A stretch of DNA of 64,000 bases from Setaria digitata (Eukaryota > Nematoda > Chromadorea > Rhabditida > Setariidae), in assembly GCA_003640385.1 (NCBI GenBank), contig RCAB01000162.1, forward strand, positions 1 to 64,000, read 5' to 3'. Position 1 is the stretch's first letter; every line of letters begins with the position of its first letter. The translations under genes and the position numbers were made by a program. The notes under the pieces were generated by a model. It saw nothing but the letters and a program-made list of their open reading frames with translations, made no database searches and was not told where the DNA came from. This document shows positions 12,716-25,040 of the stretch, one piece after another.

Positions 12716-13590
12716 CTATCCAAACATTATCATACCTGAAGTATATGTAAAACAATATACATAAATGAAATAAAAGTGTTAAACATTTATACTGTATCAC
12801 AGACAGACAACGAAATTACAGCACCGAATGAAACCACTTCGGCTGCCAAAATGCTTAAAAATTTAAATACAGCATGTCACTGCAATGCATATGTTCCAGT
12901 ATATTAATATCACCTCATATATTTGTACGGCTTGGTAAGTAATGTCAATGCTAAAAATTTACTAAATTAAGTCTCATGTTACAGCACAGTGTAAATTCAA
13001 TATATGTGGAATCTCTCAGAAATAAGTCCCAACATTTTATAACACAATAAGATTCATTCACTGATACTGCATTTCTTGCATATTTAAAAAAAAAAAAAAA
13101 GAAAGCATACATGAAGAGCAAGTAACATTTAAAGATCCAGTAATTTTTCATAAAATCCCTCTGCTGCAAACGACAGATTGCTGCTTCTTTATTTCGACCC
13201 AAATAAATGTCTTTTGCTTTCTATCTTCAAGTACAAACTAGTTATTTTTGAATGTATTGTAAAAGAGAGAAGCTTGGGAGTACTGCTGCGAAGAGGAAGG
13301 TAAAACTACACATGGAAGTTTTCACGAAAAAAAAAAAGAAAAAGAAACAGTTATATTAATATCAAATGAGCGTCTATCACAGTTTTAATCTTAGTTCGAA
13401 CTTTAAATATCATGTAAAGAACATGCATTTCTTATTATTTCTTAGCCATATTTCTTAAATTTTCTCAACTTTAAACATCAAGTTTTCGAAAATGTTTAAA
13501 ATAAGCGATTAAGCTAATGACGAATGCATCATTCCTTCTGTTTTTAAAAATAAATAAATAAACCCCGACAACACAAGGTAATCCAGAATA
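12107..13590. other. intergenic region between the lustrin-like gene and TRAPPC1
   Basis: It must hold the promoter of the minus-strand secreted gene and the 3'UTR of TRAPPC1. A tatatag word at ~12235 lies about 130 bp upstream of the start codon. The main structure is the AT palindrome at 12677-12724. No coding exon is convincing. Confidence 0.6.
12677..12724. repeat. near-perfect 48-bp palindrome with (AT)n core
   Basis: TTTGGATAG at 12677-12685 and CTATCCAAA at 12716-12724 are perfect inverted arms. They enclose an alternating AT run that is itself self-complementary, so the whole segment can extrude as a cruciform. A further imperfect TATA tract precedes it (12648-12676). Confidence 0.9.
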
Positions 13591-14380
13591 TCAAAATGCG
13601 GGATGCTTTTCGATCAGTTCTTCGAGCTGTTTGGCAAAAAGTTCACTGTTTGATTGTGTGTTGCTTTCAATTAATACATTTCTTATCACTCCATCAACGT
13701 ATGCCTCAATTTATGCATTCATAACTTTATTTTTTTTTTTTTAGCTTTTTTAAATCATTCGGAAGAACAAACTATTCTTCCCATTTACAATCCGTTTAAG
13801 AGATTAAAAGAATTGTTGATTAAAATAGCATATTCACTTCATTCAGTGAACTGAGTACATATATTATCCGTTACCTGATAAATACTACGCATTAATTCTG
13901 GGATTCCAGTCGCACTTGGATCCGTATTAAGGACCATTTTCAATCCAGTAGGTGTTTCCAAATAATTTAACTTGTACTGACTCGTTTCAAAACTGTTTAC
14001 TTGCTGAATTCTGAAGCAGAAATTACCGGTTCAGATGACTGTCTAATTTACTACCACTGCACTATTAAATTTGATTGAAGTTCAAGAACTAACCCAGCGG
14101 CTGTTGAAAGTTTCAAAGCAAACGACCGTAGTGATAGCAACATTCCATACATCAGTTTGAATTCCTGCAAATTCTCTAACTATTATTCACATCACCTATT
14201 CTGGTGTAATCTAATTAAGTTCAAAATTCCTGCTTCGACACAATTTAATGAAATTTAAGGAGAAATATGAAGGAAAAGGACCTGTTCCTTCGACATGACT
14301 GCCTTCTTCTCCCGTTTCCACTCTCTGTACAAAATACAGCCACCATCACGACTGAACAAGTAGAAATTGAATATCGTCAT
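13591..14380 (-). CDS. TRAPPC1: trafficking protein particle complex subunit 1 (Bet5/TRAPPC1)
   Basis: Four exons in transcript order: 14380-14282, 14164-14094, 14010-13875 and 13704-13591 (stop TCA on the plus strand at 13591-13593). They give 139 aa against about 145 in mammals, with all phases consistent. The N-terminus MTIFNFYLFSRDGGCILYRE and the core ETPTGLKMVLNTD are typical of the longin-fold TRAPPC1 family. The C-terminus retains the SELFAKQLEEL helix. TRAPPC1 is a core subunit shared by TRAPP II and III, which act as Rab1/Rab11 exchange factors and tethers at the ER-Golgi and Golgi. It is transcribed divergently from the Argonaute gene, 4 kb away. I see no breaks or missing core elements. 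Confidence 0.95.
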
Positions 14381-14826
14381 TTTGTCCTGCAATAATTTCG
14401 ACGATTACTTTTAGCACAGACGACCCTTACTTATATATCTGAAACAGAGCTAATTCATTCCTGTCTGTTCTACCTTTAAACACAAAGGCAAAATTCAGAG
14501 AGTACAATATCCAACATTTGCATTTCTCATCATTCACAAGAATTTTGCTTAAGTCATTTTCATTCTCCAAGCTGGTCTCGTTCTAGCTTATTCACTACTC
14601 ATGTTAACCGGAACAGAGTGCGCCATTCATGCCACCGAGAACATAGTATGCTAAGAGCTCATTCATGCGGAATTTCATAACTACAGCAGCTTATTTACTA
14701 TTCATGAAACGTGCTCTTTTCTGCTTACTTCCTTTCACTGTTGACATTGAACTCTAAGAATTTCATCTCTCCCTAATTACTTTTAATTAATTTGCCATCC
14801 TGTCAGCTCCGGTCCCAATTTATAGT

Positions 14827-15084
14827 TCAGTTTACCTGTTTCAGTGCAACTAAATTTTCATTAAGAGAAAAATTTCCTGAACGAGAGGTGGACCAGTCGG
14901 AAAATACCGCTCGGCCAGTAGTAAAGTAACTGAAATGGCGGGATAACGCCGAAGAGCCGGGAGGGATCCGGTTTTGTATCCTGGTTGCTCGTCTGTTTGA
15001 CTGGATCAGTTGGCTAGTCGTCGACATGGTGGAATTAGCCGGATGGGCCTTCATTTCGATGAGGGCAACCAGATGGTTTTTCAA
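14827..15084 (-). other. orphan ORF, possible decayed exon or transposon fragment
   Basis: An 85-codon open frame, GC-richer than its surroundings, that ends at a good donor context (CAG/GTAAAC). The flanking DNA contains a degenerate duplication: a TGACTGGAT word followed by TTCATTTCGATGAGG at ~14999-15064 recurs as TGACTGGAT and CTCATTTCGGTGAG at ~15150-15182. I recognise no family. The real frame and start are unknown, and it may be non-coding. Confidence 0.2.
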
Positions 15085-16605
15085 CTCCCCGGTAACCGGA
15101 TGACTCTGTGTGCCAATGTCAGTAGTGGGTTCCGTGCTGCGCTACAACTGACTGGATGACTTAGTCCTCATTTCGGTGAGCGGAAATGCGTAGTTTGTCT
15201 GAAGAGAAATTAATCGAATTTATCTTGATTCAGTGGCATTAACGGAAGTTTTTAAATCTACCAACCTTCGTCGTGAACCGAAGTATAAAAACGCGTTATG
15301 CAGAATGATCAGATTCAGTATCTTCCACAGTTTAAGTCAGGACATTACGGATCACTTCCATAATTGTCCATTAATAATAATAATAAAACATCCCAGAAGC
15401 CTTTATACTGATTAGATCAGATTTATATTAGTATCCAATAAATCACATCTGTTACATATTTGATCGAAATACGATTAGTTTCTGAATGGCCAAACTCTAT
15501 CGATTTAGTGATTAGTGATCGAAACTGACATCTTCTAGAATATGATAGAATTCGTTGAAGTCATTCCACCATTCGTTTTGTATCACACTCTCGATATTCA
15601 GTTGATTTGTTCTTGTTTTATGTTATTCTTTTGAGTCACTTTTTACAGATAATATCTCCTCTATTATCAAAAAATTTCTCAAGATTTTTGCATACACTGA
15701 TTCGATTTTCCCATTGAGCATCAATTCAACGTGCTCATTTTAAAAGTGTGTGTTTCGAATAAGTCCGGAATCCCCATTATAGAAAGAATAATATTGTTCT
15801 GTTGGTAAGTGAATTGAAGCAGTAATTGTTCTTTTCTAACTAAATTTGAGTTTTCATCATCACATGGTATTTATTTGCAGTTATCACATCGATGATTATT
15901 TCTTGCACTTGGGATTTGCAAAAAATCAGATTTAATCAATAGTTTCAGAGCTAATTTCTTCTCTTATGATCACTCAGTTGTTATTTCATTTTTTTCTTTT
16001 TTGCTTTTTAGATTTGACAAGAGCATTTATAATCATATTTAACGAATTAATTGCTTTCCCAGACTTCGAATTCCTGGTCTTTATGATTAGTAAGAAATGT
16101 GCGGAAGACAAAATCACCTTCCCTGAAAACTCCCTCAAAAATCAACTAAAAATGATATAAAGGGGAAATAACAAGTTGTCAGAGATCACTATTTATGTAC
16201 TCTTTTCAGAACTGACCGCACTGAATGGAAAAGCATTCAGTTGTGACCTCTAAAATGGCCCTAATTTCGAGGCATATGAGTGATGGCCTGTATAAATAAT
16301 AGTCAAGATGTGCTCTCTTTTCAGTTCAGTTCTTTATCTGAGATGATTACATTTTGTCGTCTATTTTAGCTCTACCCCTCAGACAACATCTTTAACTGAT
16401 ATTCCCATCTTACTTAAGAGACGTTTGTTCGCTACCTCAGGTATCTTCTTTTTTTCTCTATCAGTACGCTATCTTGTCACTATCACCGTTCCGTAGGACT
16501 TAGCGTACCCAAGAATCATTGATTTGTCCATCCAAAAGCAGAGAGGAAAGGAGGGAGGGTCATCAAGGAGAGAGCGATGCTTTTGAGTGACCCTTATACT
16601 ATGGC

Positions 16606-16618
16606 TGACCTCTGACCT
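16606..16618 (-). promoter_or_regulatory. perfect DR1 nuclear receptor element upstream of the Argonaute gene
   Basis: The plus strand reads TGACCTCTGACCT, which is AGGTCA-G-AGGTCA on the minus strand. This is a consensus direct repeat with 1-bp spacing, the classic HNF4/RXR/COUP-TF type site. It lies about 1.84 kb upstream of the Argonaute ATG. Function is inferred from the motif alone. Confidence 0.45.
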
Positions 16619-17367
16619 TCTAGTATGTTCGGTTTATTTTTACCCCATCAATAATATTTGATCCACACCTTGGTAAACAACTTGCTCTACATAAATTAAT
16701 GAAATATTTCATTGTAGCAGTTAACAAGTCATGCTACATGTGGAATTTACTAAAAAGATTTTTGAATTTCGTGCAGCCATTCGATGCTTGGGCGAAGTTT
16801 TCGGAAATGATACAGACGGAAAAGTCTTCACGTTAAATGTACGTCCACTTATCATTTGCTGGATTAACGTGATACTCCGCACTATGCACTCACGTATCCT
16901 TCGCTGGATCTAGCGAGTACTCACACGTGTGCTATCTGAAACGATCAATTGCCAGTTATTTTTCACCATATTTTTCCGCTGTGGACCAGCTCTTCTCCCG
17001 CTCTTTCGCGGCTCCCCTCCCCTTCCCTACCGTTTCACGCCCTGGTTGTCGCTGTCAGTGCATTGCACTCTTATCCATTGTACTTCTAGACGATATATTT
17101 ATGAGCTTTCTGACCTTCTCTGAATCTCTGCCCTCTTCACCTTGTTTTTGTCCTAAACAAATTTCTGCTAACACCTAGTACTCTCCATCTTCTTCATGAT
17201 TTTTCTCATTAATCTCTTCGTCTGCATTACATTAAATCCGAGATACATTATCTTTCACTCCGTCCTTTCCATCACCCTCACTGAATGCTGTTGTGTTTCG
17301 TCTTTTCGCATCCCCTTGTGAAATTCCTCTACAATCTGTCGTATCCTGTTCTCTAACAGTACTTGTG

Positions 17368-17406
17368 AAGCGCGCGTATAGCGCTTGCGTTGTGCGTCAT
17401 ACGCAC
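17368..17406. repeat. two adjacent short inverted repeats, CpG-rich
   Basis: AAGCGC (17368-17373) pairs with GCGCTT (17381-17386). GTGCGT (17392-17397) pairs with ACGCAC (17401-17406) across a 3-nt spacer. The block is CpG-rich against an AT-rich background, about 1.05 kb upstream of the Argonaute ATG. It could be a protein-binding palindrome pair. Confidence 0.5.
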
Positions 17407-18455
17407 GCATTGGTTGCATTGCATTAGGTGTTGTTCGATGGATGTGCTTGGGGGAGGTTAAATAAGTAAGTTTGTCTAGATCGGGTAGTTCTGTGCTAGC
17501 TAAGCAAGTTCGGCGATCCTAGAGAAGAAAAATCGAGGGGATAGCAAGGATAGTTCTAGTCTATAGGTTTTTGCACAAAATATAGAAGGATGGGAGGAGT
17601 AAGGATAAATTACCGGAATTTTCAATGACAGAGATATGTCACTACGTACTACATACTCAAAGATCCATGTAAACTGATATTGAGTGGTGACGTGTGCATT
17701 AAGTTTGTTAGATCATTTGATCAAAGATATGTTTTGCGTGTAATCAAATGATTTTCCTCATAGCATTTGAATTGGCGATGTACTTTTTTTTTTTGATCGA
17801 TTTTCTATCTCGAGCGATGAGGGAGTACTGCTGGATGGTAGGTTGATAAAATAAGTTTTAATGTTTTCCAGAGGCTTATGTATACACGAAACGTGTGACG
17901 TATCTGCGTGAGCCATATTTATGCAGCATTGTGAATGATATCACTGCACTGTCAGTTTCTTTCAACGTTCTTTCGTATCTGATCTCTCAAGCGTTATAAT
18001 AACAGGAAGGTGAGAGTTATTTTGTTTCGGATGGTTTTCAAATGAATTCTATGTTATCACTACTATTGTAGCTGAAAAAAAATATATACATTTTCGTAGC
18101 GATAATAAAAAGTTTCATCAGGGATATTGTTCATGATAGACAAGGCATATTTCTTATTAGCTAGCTCCTTTACTCATGGGATCAAAGTTATTTCTGCTAA
18201 ACCCTGGTTTAAAATGTGTTATCTCAGGCCGGAGATACTGGAAGTATAAAGTTTGAAGTATGTGGAAGTTTTTTTTTTCCCCTCCTGATGAAAAGGATCA
18301 CTCTGATGAAGTTTGATGCTGCAATAGAGGATGATTCTGACTACAGTTGTTTGCATGAGATGGATAAATATTGAAAAATACGTGTTCTCGGTTATTCAGC
18401 TTGTCTTCATCGTTTAGATATATATATATATATTAACATTTAAAAAATCGAATCA

Positions 18456-21400
18456 ATGGCAGCAATCGATCAGCAGCAGCAGCAAGTTCTCAGTTTGTTA
18501 GGTTAGTCTTTTTTTTTTCTTTTTTTTTTCGCAAAAATAGATGTGTAGAGAGCTTGCTTATTTTGTCAGGAATTTTGAATTAATTTTGCTGCGTTTAAGG
18601 TCTAAAGCTATAAGGCAGCAGTTAGAAGTGACTCCTTGATTATCCTACATTGATCGAATCTGCTCATTTGCTTATTTCTTTAGTGTTGTTCGAAAGTGTC
18701 CTTAAAAGTTGATATACTTTTATGTGATATTGATATTTTTGCATCGGTATTTGCTTACAGAAGCGTTCAATTTTGGTGATCGACAAGGTACATCGGCATC
18801 GGGTATGGCTCCATATCAGCCATTTCTTCAGCAAGTGCCAAATATTTTGGGGAATCCTCAGTTTCCACAGGCTGGAGGTAGCCAGTATCATATTCAGCAG
18901 CAGCAACAACAAACAGCTATGCAGGCATCTCTGCAGGTTTGGTCATTATCTGATTTCCGGTGAGTGTAAAAAATGCCAGTACTAAATCTAACATGAATAC
19001 TGCTGTTCCACCATTTGTTTTTTACAATCATTTAGGATGCTTATCAGCTAGCTCCACTAAATCCTACTCCGGTGCAAATGATGCTTGGTGGAAGCGGTGG
19101 AGCACCATCGTTCGACAACCGTGCTGGTTCTTTGGCTCCCGGTGGACCAGTAGGAGGAGGTGATGGCGCGGAAGCACCTTTACCTCCTCCAGCTAATGTG
19201 TCGTTGCAGCGTCCACCTGGACAGCCATCTGGTGAGAGATAACTAGTTCAAATTCATTTGAGTCGCTTTAATGCTAGTTTCTTCCAGCAAATTTAAGACA
19301 TTATTGATGGCGATTTTCACATCTCTAAAGTCGTTTCGTTCCAAAAAAAAAAAAACCGCTCCACTTGTATTCGTTTTTCTTTTTTTTTTTTTTTTTTTTG
19401 ACAAAATCATTAAATTCTTTTATTGATGATGATGAAGTCATATGCTTTTTTCCAGGCCCAATACAATTCCAGTGTCCTCGGAGACCAAATCATGGCATAG
19501 AAGGACGTGCAATTGTTTTACGCGCAAATCATTTCGCAGTTCGCATTCCTGGTGGTAATATCCAACACTATTCTATTGATGTCCAGCCTGATAAATGTCC
19601 ACGTCGAGTTAACAGGTTTCTCTTACATCGACATTTTTATGCTTAATTGATCATTGTTTTGGTTACAGTTTTTTCTTTTTTTTTTTATTGCAAATACTAG
19701 AGTTATGCGATTTCAGGGAAATTGTGAATACCATGATTCGTGCCTATCAAAAGGTGTTCAGCAATGTCCGTCCAGTATATGACGGAAAACGTAATATGTA
19801 TACAAGAGATCCACTGCCGATTGGACGTGAGCGGTTGGAACTGGAGGTCACACTGCCAGGAGATTCAGCTGTTGACAGACAGTTTACAGTTGCAATCAAA
19901 TGGGTTTCAACGGTAGTTTATCCTTCTCATCAGTTCCTAATGTTATTTTGTTGGTTCTTATAAAAAGAAAGTAAGTGGTTGTTCATCAGGTTTCACTGTC
20001 GGCCTTGGAAGATGCAATGGAGGGGCGAGTTCGCCAAGTGCCTTTTGAATCTGTGCAGGCGATGGATGTGATTTTACGACATTTGCCTAGTCTAAAGTAT
20101 GCATTGCAGTTTTTCCTTTTGATTTTGTACAAGTTCAAATGGGAAGCTTATGTTTGGAGACTATATTGTTCCATGTGTTTTTTTTCCTTTTTTTTTTGCT
20201 TCTATTCCAGTGTTATTGTCTAGAGATGAAAGTTGAAAAAGCTGAGTTGAATTTTATTAAGGTATACTCCTGTTGGCCGATCGTTCTTCTCGCCTCCATT
20301 AGGCTCGGCACATGGTCCATCACATTCGGCGCAGCAGTATCATACGGAAAGCAAGCTCGGTGGCGGTAGGGAGGTTTGGTTCGGTTTCCATCAAAGTGTG
20401 CGACCCAGCCAATGGAAGATGATGCTCAATATTGACGGTTAGCTCCATATCTTTTGTTGTTTATAAAGTACTATAGAAAGTTCCTGACGATATTGTTCGA
20501 TAAGCAGCATAGCATCGAATTTTGAGAGTTTGGAATTATTAAGAGTAAGCTTTAACAGAATTTCATGTGTTTTCATGACGCTCACGGGTGAGAACTGTGG
20601 TGATGCGGATAATAGTATCATCACTGCTTTGATTCTTGATTATGCATTTCAGTTTCGGCAACTGCATTTTATCGCTCAATGCCGGTGATCGAATTTATTG
20701 CGGAAGTATTGGAAGTACCGGTGCAAGCACTTTCCGATCGTCGTTCACTCTCAGATGCTCAGCGTGTTAAATTTACTAAGGAGATACGTGGCTTGAAAAT
20801 TGAGATCACTCACTGCGGTTCTATGCGACGTAAATATCGTGTATGTAATGTTACTCGAAGAGCAGCCCAAGTACAAACGTGAGATTTTTATTTTTGATTA
20901 TGAAAAATGTGGATCATTTTTTAGTTTTTTTCTAATTTTTATTGCTACTGAACTTAGATTGACTTGTATTTCAGTGCCGTTACGATATTTTTCATTTGCC
21001 ATAATAAATTTTGCTTATATCAGATATAGTGATAATACATTTTCATGTTATGTAGTTTTCTGACTCCAAAATATCGCTCCGGGGAGGATTATCGCATCAT
21101 TTTACTCGAGTGAAGATTTAATTACCTCAAAAAATAATAATAATAATAATAATGAGGGCAGCAGTTCTTTTCTAATTACTTCTATGTTGCATATATGTAA
21201 AGAACGTTTAAAGAACCAGTCAAATTTTTTTATTAACCAGCAGTACTTTTCAGATTTCCACTTCAGCTGGATTCAGGACAAACCATCGATTGTACGGTTA
21301 CCAAGTACTTTTATGACAAATATCATATGCAGCTGAAGTATCCACATTTACCATGCCTTCAAGTGGGACAAGAGCAGAAACATACATATTTGCCTCCAGA

Positions 21401-24400
21401 AGTGTGCAATATTGTTCCTGGTCAGCGTTGCATCAAGAAACTTACAGATACGCAAACCAGTACAATGATAAAGGTTGCTCTTATAGTGGTAAAGTACTAC
21501 TTGGACTGTGATTTCGTAAAAAAAAAAAAAATCATTGGTAAGCAAAATTCAGGCTACAGCACGATCTGCACCTGAACGTGAACGTGAAATATCGAATTTG
21601 GTTCGCAAGGCTGAATTCAATGCCGATCCGTTTGCTCACGAATTTGGTATTGCAATAAATCCAGCAATGACGGAAGTGAGTCCACTAATATATTCAGACG
21701 ATCAGTTATATATTTGTAATGGTTGATCATAATGTTTGAGGCGAAGATGGACCAGAAAGGTAACTTAAATAATACTCACAGGGTCTGGTCAGTTATTTTT
21801 TTTTTTTTTTTGTAAGGTAAAAGGTCGTGTGCTGAACGCTCCGAAGTTGCTTTATGGCGGTCGAACGAAAGCGACAGCGTTACCGAACCAGGGTGTATGG
21901 GATATGCGTGGAAAACAGTTTCATACAGGTGTAGAGGTGAAAGTTTGGGCGATCGCATGTTTTGCGCAACAACAGCATGTTAAAGAAAATGATCTCCGGT
22001 TAGCTGACTTCGCCTTTATATCTTTTGTATTTATTCAACATCATGTAGTTGTTTGACTTGATAACAGTGCTTTTCTTTTTATCTCCATTCGAGGTCGAAA
22101 ATATTACTTTCAAAACGTTATTTTAGCAATTTTACAACACAGCTACAGCGAATCTCGAATGATGCGGGTATGCCGATTATGGGACAACCGTGCTTTTGCA
22201 AATATGCAGTTGGCGTTGATCAAGTGGAACCAATGTTCAAGTACCTCAAAACTTCATTCGTAAACATTCAGCTTGTTTGCGTTGTTCTGCCTGGGAAAAC
22301 ACCTGTATACGGTAATTATTGGGTTTATTTGTGTTTGGAATTGTAACTTCTTTTGTTATTCTGTTGCATAGGTCCCGATGTAATATATGTGAGCTGAAAA
22401 GCTGAAACGAAATAATGGGATGAGAATTTAAATATAGGCATTACTCTGTAATGAATAGTAGAATACTTTTGTTGCAAGTACCATATTCACATTTGTGAGA
22501 CACTGGCTTCTTGGAGTTCTCATAGTTTCTTCCTCATGATCGCGTCGTGGCTCGGAATTTACTTTAAACTTTCAGAGTGATATTTGATTTCCCTAAAGAC
22601 AGGAAGGAGATGAAATAATGATTGAAAATGATTTTAACTATCCTTTTATCTCATACAAATTAAAAGCTTTTTTCTAGCTGAAGTTAAGCGAGTTGGCGAT
22701 ACAGTATTAGGCATTGCTACCCAGTGTGTACAAGCCAAAAATGTAATCAAGACAACACCTCAGACTCTATCCAATTTATGCTTGAAAATGAATGTGAAGT
22801 TGGGTGGTGTAAATTCAATTCTTCTACCTGCTGTTCGTCCCAGAATTTTCACTGAACCAGGTAAAAAAATTGGCGCATCAGTATTTCTTTCCATCAAATC
22901 ATTGTTTTATTCCACTTCTTTCAGAATAGCCATCCTTTTTCTAGAGTGGTAGAGTAAAATTTTTGACAGTCTTTGTTTCCTTGAGTCCGAGTATTTTTAT
23001 GATAAGAAATCTTAAAAGCTATAAAAGGGAAATATATGTAGAGGAAGTATATTTTAGTGATATTCCTTGGTTGTGATATAACGCATCCTCCTGCTGGTGA
23101 TTCGCGTAAGCCCTCCATTGCGGCTGTCGTCGGAAGCATGGATGCACATCCATCGCGCTATGCAGCTACTGTCCGTGTGCAGGCTCATCGCCAGGTAACA
23201 AAATGCTGGTTTTCGTTGGAACTATTAAAACTTAGTTATTTTACATTTTATAGATGTTGTTTCAGCAAGTTTTCGTGCCCTAAAAGTTGTTTTTCAGGAA
23301 ATAATAAGTGACCTTACATATATGGTGCGTGAACTTCTTATTCAGTTTTACCGATCTACTCGTTTTAAACCAACGCGAATTATTATTTATCGTGACGGCG
23401 TTTCCGAGGGACAATTTTTTAACGTAAGCTTACCCCAAAACTTTGCATGAAATGTTCAGAAAAGTTTCTTGAATTAATCTAACACATCTTGTAGGTTTTG
23501 CAATATGAATTGCGTGCACTGCGTGAATGTTGTATGCTGCTGGAAGAAGACTATCAACCAGGGATAACATTTATTGCCGTGCAGAAAAGACATCATACGC
23601 GTTTGTTTGCTGTCGATAAGAAAGATCAGGTAAGGCAACCAAATTCAGTAAATGTCTCAATTATCGATGAATGTGGTAGAAATTTCAAGGATTCATGGAA
23701 CAGTTAAATTACTAAAGAGTTCGATTACTGCACTATTATTGCTTTTGCCAGGAGTGATTCTGTGCGTTAAACATTATGATTATGTGCGCGTTCCTATTAC
23801 TCCGTATTCTCTTTTAAGGTTGGGAAAGCTTTCAATATCCCGCCTGGTACAACAGTTGATGTTGGTATAACGCATCCTACGGAATTTGATTTCTATCTTT
23901 GTTCGCATGCAGGAATTCAGGTTCATTTTCTTCTTTATTATTTCATACCAGAGTTAAGAATGAGCCCTCAATATTTTCGGTTTTATGTCGCTTAGTGGTA
24001 TAAATTATTAGCTCAAATAAATTTTGCCAAAAAGGTTTGGCTTTGGAATGGCAATCTCGGTAGTGAGAGCACATTTCAAGATTCATGTCTGTCTTTCAGA
24101 TTTCTGAATATCATGTTGCATGATCCAGTTCAGAAGTAAATGTTCCATTTCTCTTCATCTGTCGCGTAACGGTACAAATTAGTTTTTCAGGATTACCTGT
24201 GGAGTATTATATCGAAAAATTTTCTTATTTGTTACAGGGAACGTCGCGTCCATCCCATTATCATGTATTATGGGATGATAATCAATTGAGTGCTGATGAA
24301 CTGCAGCAATTAACATATCAGATGTGCCATACATATGTCCGTTGTACTAGATCCGTGTCCATTCCTGCTCCAGCCTATTATGCCCATTTGGTGGCATTTA

Positions 24401-24697
24401 GAGCTCGTTATCACTTGGTCGATCGTGAGCATGATAGGTATGATTTTATTTATGATAGGTATTTTATTTTATTTATTACGATATCGTGGATATAGAGAAC
24501 ATTCTGAATGTAGTTCTGTGCTGAATTGTAGATTCCCTTGAAGTAACATTCTTTAATTGTAAAAGGTAATTTTCTTTTTTTTTTATAGTGGTGAAGGTTC
24601 TCAACCATCAGGAACAAGCGAAGACACCACATTAAGCAATATGGCACGTGCAGTTCAAGTTCATCCAGATGCAAATAATGTCATGTATTTCGCATAA
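18456..24697 (+). CDS. alg-1: Argonaute, ALG-1/ALG-2 type miRNA effector, 19 exons
   Basis: Exons: 18456-18501, 18761-18936, 19036-19231, 19456-19615, 19717-19912, 19990-20096, 20262-20437, 20653-20878, 21254-21473, 21553-21675, 21817-21998, 22127-22311, 22678-22860, 23058-23194, 23298-23423, 23495-23629, 23819-23920, 24238-24437 and 24589-24697. The product is 994 aa with all phases consistent. A Q/G/P-rich N-terminal region (~1-140) precedes the N domain ([20 protein letters not shown]), PAZ (~365-480, from [11 protein letters not shown]), MID (~560-700) and PIWI (~650-960). The slicer tetrad is intact: D732 (FLGCDITHP), E772 (HRQEII), D804 ([10 protein letters not shown]) and H942 (YYAHLVAF). 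Each is offset by exactly +135 from human AGO2. The family loads miRNAs into RISC and silences target mRNAs. The N-terminus starts [10 protein letters not shown]; other 5' exons may exist. Orthology to alg-1 rather than alg-2 is inferred. Confidence 0.98.
21134..21154 (+). repeat. (AAT)n microsatellite in an Argonaute intron
   Basis: About seven perfect aat units lie in the intron between exons 8 and 9 of the Argonaute gene. Confidence 0.9.
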
Positions 24698-24925
24698 AAC
24701 TGGGCCTCATGTTACTATTCCAAAGTTTTTTTTTTTCTGAAAATTATTCAAATTTATCACCATGCAATTTATTTTACTTTCCTTTGTTACCTAATTTTCT
24801 TTTTTTCAGTCAAATTTCCGTTGTCTTTTATTGCACTTGTAATGTTTTCATATAATTACTGCTCATGGGCATTTCTATATTCTCGAGGTGGATTGTTTAT
24901 CTGTCCCTTTCTCCCTTCCCTTCTT

Positions 24926-24937
24926 CCCCCCCCCCCC
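24926..24937 (+). repeat. poly(C) tract, 12 C
   Basis: Twelve consecutive C in a pyrimidine-rich stretch about 230 nt past the Argonaute stop, unusual in this AT-rich DNA. Confidence 0.9.
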
Positions 24938-25040
24938 AATCATTTTCATAGATCATAATACTATGAAAATTATTACACTGATTCTTCCGCAGAAATCCTT
25001 ATTTTAATTCACCCACTGTCTGCATTCATTCATTGTGATT

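Larger units (their letters stand above)
14381..18455. other. 4.1-kb divergent upstream region of TRAPPC1 and the Argonaute gene
   Basis: No coding exon can be tied to a family here. Notable contents are an orphan GC-richer minus ORF at 14827-15084 with internal duplication, a DR1 element at 16606-16618, and paired inverted repeats at 17368-17406. A TA run lies just before the Argonaute start codon (~18418-18434). An unrecognised alternative 5' exon of the Argonaute gene could lie here. Confidence 0.55.
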
